Origin: Eustoma russellianum
Lineage: Eukaryota; Streptophyta; Magnoliopsida; Gentianales; Gentianaceae
Reading direction: 5' to 3'
Length of the DNA stretch: 64,000 bases
NCBI GenBank assembly: GCA_036186865.1
Contig: AP025056.1
Span: 26,083,346-26,147,345, forward strand
A program made the translations under genes and the position numbers. Below the pieces are notes generated by a model. The model did not search any database. It saw nothing but the letters and a program-made list of their open reading frames with translations, and was not told the origin of the DNA. Positions within the stretch are counted from its first letter, which is position 1. Every line of letters begins with the position of its first letter. Shown one piece after another: positions 45,654 to 57,216 of the stretch.

Positions 45654-47380
45654 AACGTTTTTGGCATGATATGTAACATGTATCTAGAAACTTTTTACAC
45701 ATTCAAGGCATGTTAAAGTGTACTAGAATATTCAGATAAGGGCTGATTACAATTTACCATATGTGTGTAATTATTGTGTATTATTTTACAAAATTTACAA
45801 AATTGAAATTCAGCACATGTTGTAGACATTCTACACGCCTAATTCAGCCTAAATGGAGCCTATGTGGAGCTTAGTTGGCATCTTGATTGGTAGAGAATAT
45901 GCCACACAAGGTTAGTGACATAAAAGAGGGAGATACACAAGGTAACAATTCAAACATTTGACAAATATAACACTTGCTGAAAATTCAGCATGTGAGAAAG
46001 AGTGATGGCCGAATTTTTACCTCTTGATGATGAAAAATTTGCTTCCCAAAATTTAAGAGATTATTATTTGACGACATTTTACACTCTTTTTGGCACATTT
46101 TTTTCATTTTATTCTCAGATTTTACAGCCACTAAATTGTGACAAGACTGGACCAATCATAGAGTGTCAAGTAAGCAAAGCCAAGTCATTCATCTAATCAT
46201 GTTGTGCCAAGTAAGCAAGATGGTGTCATATCTACACAAGGCAATCTTCCAAGGGCATTAAATAGAATTCTCAAGGATGGAAGAGCCATAAAGTGGACAG
46301 CCATGAGGTGATTAAAAAGAAGAGAAGAGAGCAAACAAAAGCAAGACAACTCTCATATTCTCTTAAGTGCAAAAGTGTCTTCTACTCTCTTCTTCTACAT
46401 TTCTTTCTTCTACTTCTTCTCTCAAGCCTATTGTTCTTATATTCAACATATTGAATAGGCTTTGATTAGACCACCATACATGTTCCATTTTTTGTAAAAG
46501 GTTGATCAAGGTGTGATAGAACCTTCATTCGTTCGGTGGTGGTGTTCGTGATCAGTGTGATTGATTGTATTGTTTGTGAAAGGGTGGAGTTTGTGTGTAA
46601 CTCCAGCAACCGTTGTGGTAAGGTGTTATTTTGTGTTTAGTGATAACCGAGGAAGGTGTCCTCGAAGATTGGAGTAGGTTGATTTAACCGAACCAGTATA
46701 AAATCCTTGGCGTCGTTACTTTCAGCACTTTACTTTCAGTTTTCAGTTTCTGTGTTGATTTCGTTGCAATCGTAAAAATAGTAAACGACTTTCAAAAATT
46801 ACAAAACTTTGCAAAAACATAGCCACACCTCTTAAATTTCCTTTGGCGCAAGTATCAACCCATTTGGACAAGTATAAATCAATCAAACATTAATAGTTCT
46901 GAGACTAGTGCAATCTGATTTTCAGACTTGCAAAGGTTGAGAACATAAACGTATTTGACATACTTCCCAAAGGCATTTTTCAAAATGTTTCAACCCATTT
47001 AAATAAATATATTAAGGGTCTTGTCATTAAATTTTCGGACCATTTGGATTCTCCAATCAATTGGAATAAATTTTTCAAATCGGAGTACTGTTCTTGGCAG
47101 ATTTGCGCTATCTGACCAAAAACGTATTTTCAAAGGGTTAGAAGTTGAATTTTAATTTGAAATTTTTAGGAGATACTCAGAACATCTGAGAGTAAAATCT
47201 CACCAAATTTCATAATTTTTGGAGACCTGTAACTAGGTTTTTAAATCGTTTCAAATCAGAATATGAAAACAGAAACTGTTTTCAGAAGTTAGGTTTTTGG
47301 TTCAAAACTTTTTAAAAACCAAAATTTCCGCACCTACTATTCAACCTCCCCCCTTCTAGTGGTGCTATACAGGTCCTACA
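45654..47380 (+). repeat. C 5' LTR, truncated (1727 bp)
   Basis: It begins at AACGTTTTTGGCATGA, matching 50557 of the 3' LTR, and runs collinear to the end GTCCTACA. U3 and the likely promoter region are missing, so this copy could not start transcription from its own LTR. Confidence 0.88.
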
Positions 47381-47382
47381 AG

Positions 47383-47399
47383 TGGTATCAAAACGCAGG
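47383..47399 (+). other. C primer binding site, slightly diverged
   Basis: TGGTATCAAAACGCAGG two bases after the LTR end. Compared with the other elements (TGGTATCAGAGC) it has G to A at the ninth position. Confidence 0.75.
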
Positions 47400-47436
47400 C
47401 ACACTCACAACAAGAGGATCTAACGATCTTTGTGAG

Positions 47437-49348
47437 ATGGCAACCACTAGTTACAAAACCGAGCAAGAAGGAATGTCAACCGTAAGGCCTCCTCTTTTAG
47501 ATGGTGAGTCTTTTATATAATGGAAACTTAGAATGAAACTTTTCTTCATGGCTATTGATATTGATTTGTCGTCTATTATAGAAGACAGTCCTTTCGTTCC
47601 TTCTAAGTTATCTACTGTTGATGGTGTCACACTAGAGGTCGTAAAACCGAAACAAGAATATACTAGTGACGACAAAAAGAAATTGAGTATGAATGCTAGA
47701 GCCATGCGACTACTTTTAAACGGGCTTAGTAAAAGTGAATCAAGTTACGTGTCTAATTGCTCTAGTGCTCAAGAGATATGGAGAATTCTAGAAATGAAAC
47801 ACGAAGGGACTAGTCAAGCCAAAGAGTCTAAAATAAATATGCTTATGTCCACTCTTGAGTCCTTTAAATTATTGCCAAATGAATCTATTGTTGATATGGA
47901 CTTACGCTTGACTAACATCTATAATTCTCTTGAGTCTCTTGGCAAAGTTTTTTCTACACATGAAAAGGTTCAAAAGGTACTAAGAAGTCTCCCATCTGAT
48001 GGGATTCAAAAGTCACTGCAATCGAAGAAAGTAAGGATACTAAATCAATAAAGATGGAGGAATTTATCGGATTACTAAAGGTATATGAAAACAAACTCAT
48101 TTTAAGAAATTCTGAATCTACTTCTAAACATGATCAGGCTATAGCGTTTAAACCAAATGAATACGTCGATGATAGTGACACAGATTCCTATGATGAAGAT
48201 CTAATCACAATGGCTAAAAGATTAAGAAAGATCATGAGAAAATCGATTAAAAACAAACATAAGCCTACATCATCTAATAGTCATAGAAATAATGAAAACA
48301 TAAAGTGCTATGAATGTGGGAGACATGGACACTCGTCATATGATTGCCCGAACAAGGACAAACAAACGAACAAAACCATGACAAGGATCGAACAAAAACT
48401 AGACTCGTCTCAGAACATAAACAAAGGAGAAGAGCCCTTAAAGCCTCTACTTGGAGAGATTCATCTGACTCCGAGACTGATGATACCGAAGAACAAACTG
48501 CACAAGTATGTTTTACATCTAAGACATCAAATGAGGTATCTTCTGACTCTGATTCTGATTCTGAGCTTTCTTATGATGATTTGTATGTTGAATATCTTGA
48601 ATTACATAAGTTTTCTAAGACTCTTGCAAAAGAAAAGAAACTCTTAATTGAAGACAAGAAATTGTTAGAATCCTCTAACACAAATCTTGTATCTCGATTA
48701 AACGATTCAAAAGAAGAGTCGTCATGCACAATTAATATATTGAAATTAGAGATCCCATCATTGACAACAGAAAATAATGAAATGAAATCTGAGATTTCAA
48801 ATTTGAAATCAAGGAATGCAGATCTAGAAAAAAATGATGAAACAGTTTGACACAGGTGCAAACATGCTAGATCTCATTATCTCTTCACAAAAGCATGATA
48901 ACGACAAAAACGGATTAGGATACATTGAGAAAAACGAAACACTAAATAAATCAACCAAATTCATTCCATCTAAGAAAATAGATGCGTCCAAGATATATGT
49001 GGTGTCTAAGAAGACGCCTAGATCTCCCCGATGTCATCTCATCATGCTTCTTCTTCATATCATACGAGATATAATTATATGCTATATAGATATGAAAAGA
49101 AACCATTGATGCATACAGGACATTCATTCAACAAAAATGCATCTAGATCACGCACCATACACACCAACACAAGAGCTTATCAAAGACGACAAACATACAA
49201 TGGTTACAATGGAATTCTCGGCCCAAGGCCAATTGCACTCCCACCTAATGTCTATTATATTGCATCTTCATCTCTTCTCTCATCTTTTGGAAGACCTAGG
49301 AAGGTCACCCAAATTTGGGTACCAAAAGGGACATTTGCAAAGGGTTGA
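47437..49348 (+). pseudogene. C copia gag, broken by a stop and several frameshifts
   Basis: ATG 47437 opens MATTSYKTEQEGMSTVRPPLLDG, matching the A2 gag start. TAA at 47518-47520 interrupts it. The capsid domain continues to about 47995, where a frameshift after RSLPS moves the frame to 48054-48647. That section includes the zinc knuckle CYECGRHGHSSYDC (48307-48348). Another shift near 48400-48440 leads to an acidic section and a predicted coiled coil (LYVEYLELHKFSKTLAKEKK onward, to 48850). Further shifts give 48834-49109 and 49031-49348, ending TQIWVPKGTFAKG. The domain order equals the A2 gag. Confidence 0.87.
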
Positions 49349-49642
49349 ATAAATAACCCTTAAGAGTGCACTTGAAATGCATGAGTTTTGTTGATATACT
49401 ATAAACTACTATTTCTCTCGTATATGTACTTTTGATATTATTTACAAAATAAAGGGGGAGAGAAAGTGCATGATTGAAGGGGGAGAGAGAGTGATTTAAT
49501 GGAGAGAAAGAGCAATGATTGCAAAATTCAAGGGGGGAGACAAATAGAAATTCAAAATTCGAATTTGTGCTCGATTGGAGGGGGAGCGGTCATATTTAGA
49601 TCATGAACTAAGGTTATTTTGTAAATCATCAAAAGGGGAGAG
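49349..49642 (+). other. C 3' untranslated region with four polypurine tracts
   Basis: AAAGGGGGAGAGAAAG (about 49450), GAAGGGGGAGAGAG (about 49478), AAGGGGGGAGAC (about 49530) and GGAGGGGGAGCGG (about 49577), then AAAAGGGGAGAG before TG at 49643. It is collinear with A1 24200-24389. Confidence 0.78.
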
Positions 49643-49998
49643 TGTTGAGAAAAAGAGTTTGAGTGATTCACAAAATACATGATTTAAATACTACGTGTTT
49701 AAGAAATGCATGACAAAATTATTATGTGACACGTTTTTGTGATATACATGCCTCATATGGTTTATATATATTGTTGCCATACTAACAAGCCATGAAGCGT
49801 TAAAGCTTACATCATATGACAAACATTTGTTGTGTTTGAACTATTTTCAGGTGCCACCATTAATGAACTAAACTAGTTCATTAAGTGAAGTACTTAAGTT
49901 AATGAACTAACTAGTTCATTAAATGGAGATATATTTAAAGAAGGCATGATGGCAACAAATTGAAACATGGAAAGTCTTCTCTCCACTTGGTTATACAC

Positions 49999-50041
<43 letters not shown>

Positions 50042-52289
50042 TCAGATTTTTTATAAAAAGGCACACTACACATATATTCCGACCTACTACCGACACGTTA
50101 CATATATTACAAACATACGTCAACGTCACACCACTATACTTACATCATATTTATGAGTATATTCAGGTCTTATATCATATCATATAAGTCATGGTGATGA
50201 CAAAATTATAACGATACGTTACAAGGTTATAAACCAAAAATTGTCGTATAGGATGACTACCGAAACTTCACCAACGTGTCACGTATTTGCCATATATAGA
50301 TGGCCAGCCCATATACTTTAAAAAGAGCCAAAAATTTAATGGCTCACATGGTATATTCAGCCATGAAATTATTCCATGTTGGCACACACAAATCACCCCC
50401 AATTAAGACCAAATTGTGGAGATTTCAAATTCAACTTTTTTATCACATGGGGCGCCTATAGGATATAACATGTGCAAAAATTTTGAATTTAATCGAAGAA
50501 AAATCGTGTAATCGACGAAAGTTGAAAATTTGGTTTTCTGCGAACATAACATATGGAACGTTTTTGGCATGACATGTAACATGTATCTAGACACTTTTTA
50601 CACATTCAAGGCATGTTAAAGTGTACTAGAATATTCAAATAAGGGCTGACTACAATTTACCATATGAGTGTAATTATTGTGCATTATTTTACAAAGTTTA
50701 CAAAAATGAAATTCACCACATGTTGGAGACATTCTACACGCCTACTTCAGCCTAAATGAAGCCTATGTGGAGCTTAGTTGGCATCTTGATTGGTGGAGAA
50801 TATGCCACACAAGGTTAAAGACATAAAGGAGGGAGCTACACAAGGTAACAATTCAAACATTTGACAAATATAACACTTGCTGAAAATTCATCATGTGAGA
50901 AAGAGTGCTGGCCGAATTTTTACCTCTTGATGATGACAAATTTGCTTCCCAAAATTGAAGGGATTAATTGTTGATTATTTGGCAATATTTTAAACTCTTT
51001 TTGGCACACGTTTTTCATTTTATTCTCAGATTTTACAACCACTAAATTGTGACAAGACTGGACCAATCATAGAGTGTCAAGTAAGCAAAGCCAAGTCATT
51101 CATCTAATCATGTTGTGCCAAGTAAGCAAGATGGTGTCATATCTACACAAGGAAATCTTCCAAGGGCATTAAAGAGAATTCTCAAGGATGGAAGAGCCCT
51201 AAGGGGGGCGGCCATGAGGTGATTAAAAAGAAGAGAAGAGAGCAAACAAAAGCAAGACAACTCTCATATTCTCTTAAGTGCAAAAGTGTCTTCTACTCTC
51301 TTCTTCTACATTTCTTTCTTTTTCTTCTTCTCACAAGCCTATTGTTCTTATATTCAACATATTGAATAGGCTTTGATTAGAACACCATACACGTTCTATT
51401 TTTTGTAAAAGATTGATCAAGGTGTGATCAAACCTTCATCTGTTCGGTGGTGGTGTTCGTGATCGGTATGATTGATTGTAATGTTTGTGAAAGGGTGGAG
51501 TTGGTGTGTAACTCCAGCAATCCTTGTGGTAAGGTGTTATTTTGTGTTTAGTGATAACCGAGGAAGGTGTCCTTGAAGACTAGAGTAGGTTGATTTAACC
51601 GAACCAATATAAAATCCTTGGTGTCGTTACTTTCAGCACTTTACTTTCAGTTTTCAGTTTCTGTATTGATTTCGTTGCAATCGTAAAAATAGTAAACGAC
51701 TTTCAAAAATTACAAAACTTTGCAGAAACATAGCCACACCTCTTAAGTTTCATTTGACAAGTTTCAACCCATTTGGACAATTATAAGTCAATCAAACATT
51801 AATAGTTCTGAGACTAGTGCAATCTGATTTTCTGACTTGCAAAGGTTGAGAACATAAACGTATTTGACATACTTCCCAAAGAAATTTTTCAAACTGTTTC
51901 AACCCATTTAAATACATATATTAAGGGTCTTGTCATTAAATTTTCAGACCATTTGGAGTCTCCAATCAATTGGAATAAAATTTTCAAATCGGAGTACTGT
52001 TCCTAGCAGATTTGCGCAATCTGACCAAAAACGTATTTTCAAAGGGTTAGGAGTTGAATTTTAATTTGAAATTTTTGGGACATACTCAGAACATCTGAGA
52101 GTAAAATCTTACCAAATTTCATAATTTTTGTAGACCTGTAAGTAGGTATTTAAATCGTTTCAAATCAGAATCTGAAAACAGAACTGTTTTTAGAAGTTAG
52201 GTTTTTGGTTCAAAACTTTTTAAAAACCAAATTTTCCGCATCTACTATTCAGCCTCTCCCCTTTCTATTGGTGCTATACAGGTCCTACA
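49643..52289 (+). repeat. C 3' LTR (2647 bp)
   Basis: TGTTGAGAAAAAGAG to GTCCTACA. It shares U3 dyads AATGAACTA/TAGTTCATT (49861-49920) with A1, and contains a TA microsatellite. Compared with the truncated 5' copy it shows scattered substitutions and small indels, more than B or G2, so C is older. Confidence 0.9.
50001..50038. repeat. TA dinucleotide microsatellite
   Basis: About 18 consecutive TA units inside U3 of the C 3' LTR. The A1 copy has only ATATACACATATATAAG at this place (about 24755), so the run expanded in C. Confidence 0.9.
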
Positions 52290-52797
52290 GGAGGTAGCCC
52301 AAAATCTGGATAAATGGATGAAACAAAGTTGATGGTGTGTATTATTCAGTTGATTGTGGATGAAGGTGGGGGCATTAGGTTTCGGGGGTGGAGGACATGC
52401 TGATATAGACGAAGTGATATTCACAAATAGAAGAATGCTTTGGAGGAGGAGAGATGGATCATTTAGGATTGGGTTTAAAGGTTACCATGTACATGGGTCG
52501 AGGTCACAAGGAGGAGGGGTTCAAAAACCTAAAAAATTAAAACTAAAATGTATTTACATAACTTATAATCAAATTAAATATATATTTTATAGAAACAACC
52601 CATTCCAATTTTTTTACAGTTTTAAAGTTTAAAAACCAGACCTGATTAAACGGTTTGGTTTTTAAATATTACTAAACCGACTGCAAAACCGGTTTGAAGG
52701 AGAAGCAGAAAAAAAGACCATCAAATATTTAAGAGAACTATCCGTTAATATGGATCATAATCGGAGAAGGATAAGATTAGGAGATGGATAAGATTAG
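52290..52797. other. Unique non-coding DNA between C and the MITE
   Basis: No gene recognised. 52545-52797 forms the left arm, outside the MITE, of the long palindrome described separately. The GGGGGTGGAGGACATG-type G-rich stretch at 52363-52400 is unremarkable. Confidence 0.5.
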
Positions 52798-53239
52798 CGG
52801 TTGGGATCTAAGGAGGTAAAAAGTGAGGCAAAATATGAGGCCTCCAATCATGCGCTGCCACGTGTACAAAAGTGGAAGAAGTTTAAAATTTGTTTGTTTT
52901 TAAAAAATAGTTACTTGTACACGTGGCAGCGCATGATTGGAGGCCTCATATTTTGCCTCACTTTTTACCTCCTTAGATCCCAACCGCTAATCTTATCCAT
53001 CTCCTAATCTTATCCTTCTCCGATTATGATCCATATTAACGGATAGTTCTCTTAAATATTTGATGGTCTTTTTTTCTGCTTCTCCTTCAAACCGGTTTTG
53101 CAGTCGGTTTAGTAATATTTAAAAACCAAACCGTTTAATCAGGTCTGGTTTTTAAACTTTAAAACTGTAAAAAAATTGGAATGGGTTGTTTCTATAAAAT
53201 ATATATTTAATTTGATTATAAGTTATGTAAATACATTTT
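52545..53239. repeat. Long near-perfect palindrome (two arms of about 325 bp, 45-bp loop)
   Basis: 52545-52869 is repeated in reverse complement at 52915-53239 with no mismatch that I can find, including 250 bp of flank outside the MITE and the left target duplication. The right arm stops exactly at the N run, and after the N run the sequence restarts at the same base (CTTGTACACGTGG, 53250) as the right arm at 52914. Confidence 0.93.
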
Positions 53240-53322
53240 NNNNNNNNNNCTTGTACACGTGGCAGCGCATGATTGGAGGCCTCATATTTTGCCTCACTTT
53301 TTGCCTTCTCAGATCCCAACCG
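52798..53322. mobile_element. MULE-type MITE with 9-bp target duplication, interrupted by a probable assembly artefact
   Basis: Terminal inverted repeats run from CGGTTGGGATCTAAGG (52798) and end CTTCTCAGATCCCAACCG (53322), about 75 bp each with a few mismatches. The 9-bp direct repeat TAAGATTAG lies at 52789-52797 and 53323-53331. Nine-bp duplications and long TIRs are diagnostic of Mutator-like elements. The genuine element is probably only 52798-52913 plus 53250-53322 (about 190 bp, no coding capacity). The part 52914-53249 is an inverted copy of the left arm and left flank plus ten N. Confidence 0.82.
53240..53249. other. Assembly gap next to the palindrome
   Basis: Ten N, the same length as the gap at 39293-39302, so a placeholder of unknown true size. 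Confidence 0.95.
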
Positions 53323-53331
53323 TAAGATTAG

Positions 53332-56300
53332 GAGATGATGGAATGGAATATGTGGTGACACGGGAAGTCTACGAAGGTTATGGCGGATGAGTAGGTTCTC
53401 TCTGAACTGAACAGAAGAATCCCCAGCACTTCTCTCTATTATCTCAGTAAATTTTATTTGTCCTGCGAGTTTAATCGTTTCTGTTCATACAAAGCTTATT
53501 GGACTTCTCCCTAATGGCTATTTGAGTCTTAGTACAAAGTATTTATTCCGCCAGTTTCCGATCAACAAATGTGTTTATCTTGAACTCTGTCATCTTGCCT
53601 TCCAGCTTTCTTTTAGTATGAAATCATTTTTATCATCGCTTTGGTTACTGATTTTGTTTTGGTCATGTTGTTTAAGAATTTATCCTGATATTTGTTCAAG
53701 TAATTAGGGCTATATCTTCTCGTAGGTTAAGGTAGGATGCAAGGAATTAGTTTTGCTATTATGAGAAATGTGAATGCATGAACTCTTTATTGTGCCAAAG
53801 GTCTTTTTTCAAACATGTCCGCTCTTACTGAGCAGGAATGTCTATTCTGTTGGTTGATTGGAAGAAGGGCTTCCTGGATATATGTATACTTGATCTATGC
53901 TTATCTTTCCTGTAAGTTGTAAGCATTTCATAATTGTTGATGGTATTTTATAATTATCAATGTTACCTTCTAGTCTCTTCGTTGCCTTTTGATCTCGTTA
54001 ACTTTTCTTCCTTGCCTGTTCATTTTTTTTCTCCATATTTTCCTCTAAGAATGGATGCTCCTTATCCTTCTTTCTTAGATGTTTACTTCAATTGTCTATT
54101 TACTCATTGATTGTTCTGCACTTTTATTAGCATGCCGTTTTTTTACACATACTGCTTTTACCTTTAAATCACACTTAATTACCATCATCCCTGGTTCTGT
54201 ACTTACCTATCCTTCTTTCATATGTCGGATTTCAGATCTTTAGTCATCTCATTAGCTGAACTTCAGGAACCCTATAAGGTGTATCATGAGGTTCTTTTGT
54301 TTTCCTAGGAACCTAACCTACACATTTTTTTTTATATTGGTCATCATCGGCTTTGGCTTTTCTCTGCTGTGATCTTCATTTGCATTTTGCAGTTTTGTTA
54401 ATTCACCATGTTACATGTTTTCTTTTGTTTCTTCCAATAAAAAAAGTATGAAAGCAGGGCGAAAAAGTTCTTCTGTGCTCCTCCTTCAACTGCATTTGAA
54501 GCCTTGCTGAATCAAAATTTTATTGGACTCGGTTTCATGTACTATCAGTTTGGGCAAGAATTGAATTTAATTTCTTGGATATGACATTCATTGGTGGGAC
54601 TGTCTAAAATCACCTTTTTTACTTCTATGGTCTCTGAAATAAAATCTATACATGAGTTGCAAGATCTCTACAATATCATAAGCCATCCATAAGGTGAAGA
54701 AGTCGTATAGTGTCCCCTATTCAAAGCCTTGACCTTTTGCATTTGGGTACTTAACTCCGGACTTGTGAACTGAAATTATCCCTATGCTTGATCACTGGCT
54801 GCAATGGTGGGTGGGTGTTTTTATGTATCTTTTTAAGCTGAATCAGGAAATCAGTTGCCTTCTCAAAATAGTTCATTTACACAACAAAAGTATTTGAACC
54901 AACAAGGCCCTGATACTTGGCTAGATTGTCACTTGTCATCTAAGAGATGGTAGCTTAAAGATGATTTGTTCATAGAAAGAATTTCACCTATCCAAATAGA
55001 TACTGAACAGAAGAATACGTGGTTGCTATTTCTCAACCTTTCATTAGCATTAGATTACACAATAAGCTAAACTAACTTTGTCTCCCACCCACTCAGAACA
55101 ATGAAAGGAAAAAAAAAAGACACAAACACATACACACACTCTATAATGTGATCTTATGCAACAACAGATGAATAACATTCCTTATAGCAAATATCAGTAT
55201 CAGATAGAGGAAATAGAAACCTCATTTACATATATACAAAAGATGTCTGACCAGCAGTGTTCAGGCTGTTGTTCTATCATGTTTTGTATGACTATCGGCT
55301 CACTAGCTGATTATGTGTGCTTTCTTTAGTTGCTAATTCATACACCTTTCTTTTATAAGCCACTGGACAACATTTTTGGATCTGCTAATCCATTTGATCT
55401 TGTTTTCTTGAACAAGTGTCGTAGAAATTACAGTTACATTGGATTTCAACTTTACTATCATATTAATATTGATTTCATTTGTTGCATTTCCGATGCAGTG
55501 AAGGACATACTCTTCCTTGACTTTGGAATATGATGAAATAAAGCAAAATTATTCATTAAATTATCCATGCTTCTTTTATTTTGAAGTAGCAGTCGATCGA
55601 CATAACTTGACACAATTTTCATTATGAGTCATCCGCAAACAACCTCGGTGTGTTTGAAACACATGGGTAAGGTTGCCTACACCCGAACTCTCCATATCTC
55701 GTCATAAGCGGGAGCCTCTAAGTCAATGTGGTAATGTTGTTGTTGTTGTATTAATTTTGATTTCATCATATCTTGGTTAAATTGATAGTTCATGGCCTAT
55801 TGATACTTTTGTTTGTATAAAATTACATTGTTCAGCACGTGGAGCTTACCCTGAGAAGGTGCTATGGTCTGTATTAAGATTAATGATATGTAACCCGTAG
55901 TGTCCTGTTACTTTGGATTTCTCCTGATGTGATTTAGAATTTGAAAGTTTTATTTTACTACTGCAGAGTTAGGACTTAGGACTGATGAAACCCTCACAAG
56001 AAAAGGACTGATGAAACGATAGTTTGGAAGTAATTATATTCCACCAAGGAGAGAAGATGTAGACAAAACATAATGTCTTAAACTTTGTCAATTTGCTTCA
56101 ATAGATTTGCAATTTTATTTCTATTAGAAATTTGTAGCTGCCCTAAATTTCATTTGTACGCATTAGATTTTTTATTACTAGGTCACGACACTTTGATTTT
56201 TTTTCATCAATTCTCGCAGTTTAATGTTCAAGTACTTGTAAGTTTTGCACTTTTAAAGGTTAGCTATTAATCTTTGGCATTGATTTTGTGTAGCTTCATA

Positions 56301-57216
56301 TCAGTTCAATTGGTTCAATCACCTCTTATTTGTATTCTTATAATAATTAGATAAATTTGTCCAGCTTTTTTTTTTTTGGATATTGGTCTTCTTTTTTTGG
56401 TGTTTATAATGGTGTCAAAGTGTTACTCATGATTGATTATGAGTTTCTTTTCCATTTATGTTGGGATGTTAAGCCACCTCCACTGAGGGAGGAGTTTCTG
56501 CATAAAATTTGGATGAGTGATGATTCAAGGAAAATGAATTATGGCGCAAAATTTGGTGGATATTTTCAAAATGTCATAACACCATCTTAAGGAGGTTCAT
56601 GAAAGATATTGGTGTCATTCCTTTATTGTTTTATTGGTTGGAGAATTAAATGTTTGTTCAACCAGTCTGAATGTAACTGATGTTTCTTGAAATATATGAG
56701 TTTGTTTTACATGTTACATGATGTTTCAAGTTTTTCTTTCTCTACCTCTGATCCCACATTGCCTATTGTTTCTTCTCTTCCCCTACCTGCTGTATCGTCA
56801 TCTGAAGTGTAAAAGCAAATCTCATCTCATGTTTCTGTTAATAATATCTCATCTTTCTTTTAATGCAAAGTTTCATGCTAGCTCTTTATATTCTTTCTGC
56901 ATTTTCTTGTGCTTTTCCTTCAGACACCTCTGTTTTTTCAGAGGTTCCTTACTGAATATAGGTAGTAGGTTTTCAAGTGAACACTTAATCAAGTATAATT
57001 TATGTCCCCATATTGTTCAGTTAGATTACATATTGTTTCAGGACTTCTTTTTTTCTTTTTTATTTGATTAATCGTTTCATGACATTTAATTCACCCTTTA
57101 TAATCTATTATGTCAGGTTCTTTAATTATACTACAATGCGAGCATAATTCTACTTATATTGTTATTGGACAGGGCCATGTTTACTGGTGTTGATATTAGA
57201 AAATAAGGATAAAGAA
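53332..57216. other. Non-coding region upstream of the FKBP19-like gene
   Basis: T-rich plant intergenic or 5' intron sequence with only short frames (such as 56718-57071) that have no recognisable motif and no start context. The CTGAACTGAACAGAAGAATC to TATCTCAG stretch at 53400-53450 could be an untranslated first exon of the FKBP gene, since TTAG just before the first coding exon (57195-57202) could be a splice acceptor. This is a guess. A SINE-like scrap lies at 55640-55755. Confidence 0.45.
55640..55755 (+). mobile_element. SINE-like fragment (Au/TS-type body)
   Basis: GGGTAAGGTTGCCTACACCCG, a CATAAGCGGGAGCCTC block and a terminal TTGTTGTTGTTGTA run resemble the body and tail of plant tRNA-derived SINEs (GGGTAAGGCTGCGTACA, GGGAGC). 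The tRNA-like A and B boxes are not evident, so it is 5' truncated or degenerate. Confidence 0.5.

Larger units (their letters stand above)
45654..52289 (+). mobile_element. Element C: gag-only SIRE-like copia derivative (TR-GAG type), 5' truncated
   Basis: It has a 5' LTR lacking its first 0.9 kb (45654-47380), a primer site, a decayed gag (47437-49348), the lineage-specific polypurine cluster and a complete 3' LTR (49643-52289, 2647 bp). The interior is only 2262 bp. The gag C-terminal VWVPKG motif is followed at once by the 3' untranslated region, so protease, integrase, RT and RNase H are absent and not merely mutated. That architecture matches terminal-repeat retrotransposons with a gag domain. 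The target duplication cannot be checked because the 5' end is lost. Confidence 0.85.

Noticed and set aside
56357..56590. A 77-codon frame with PPPLREEFLHKIWMSDDSRKMN.
   Set aside because: No recognisable family, a homopolymer start and no splice or promoter context; I could not support it as a gene.
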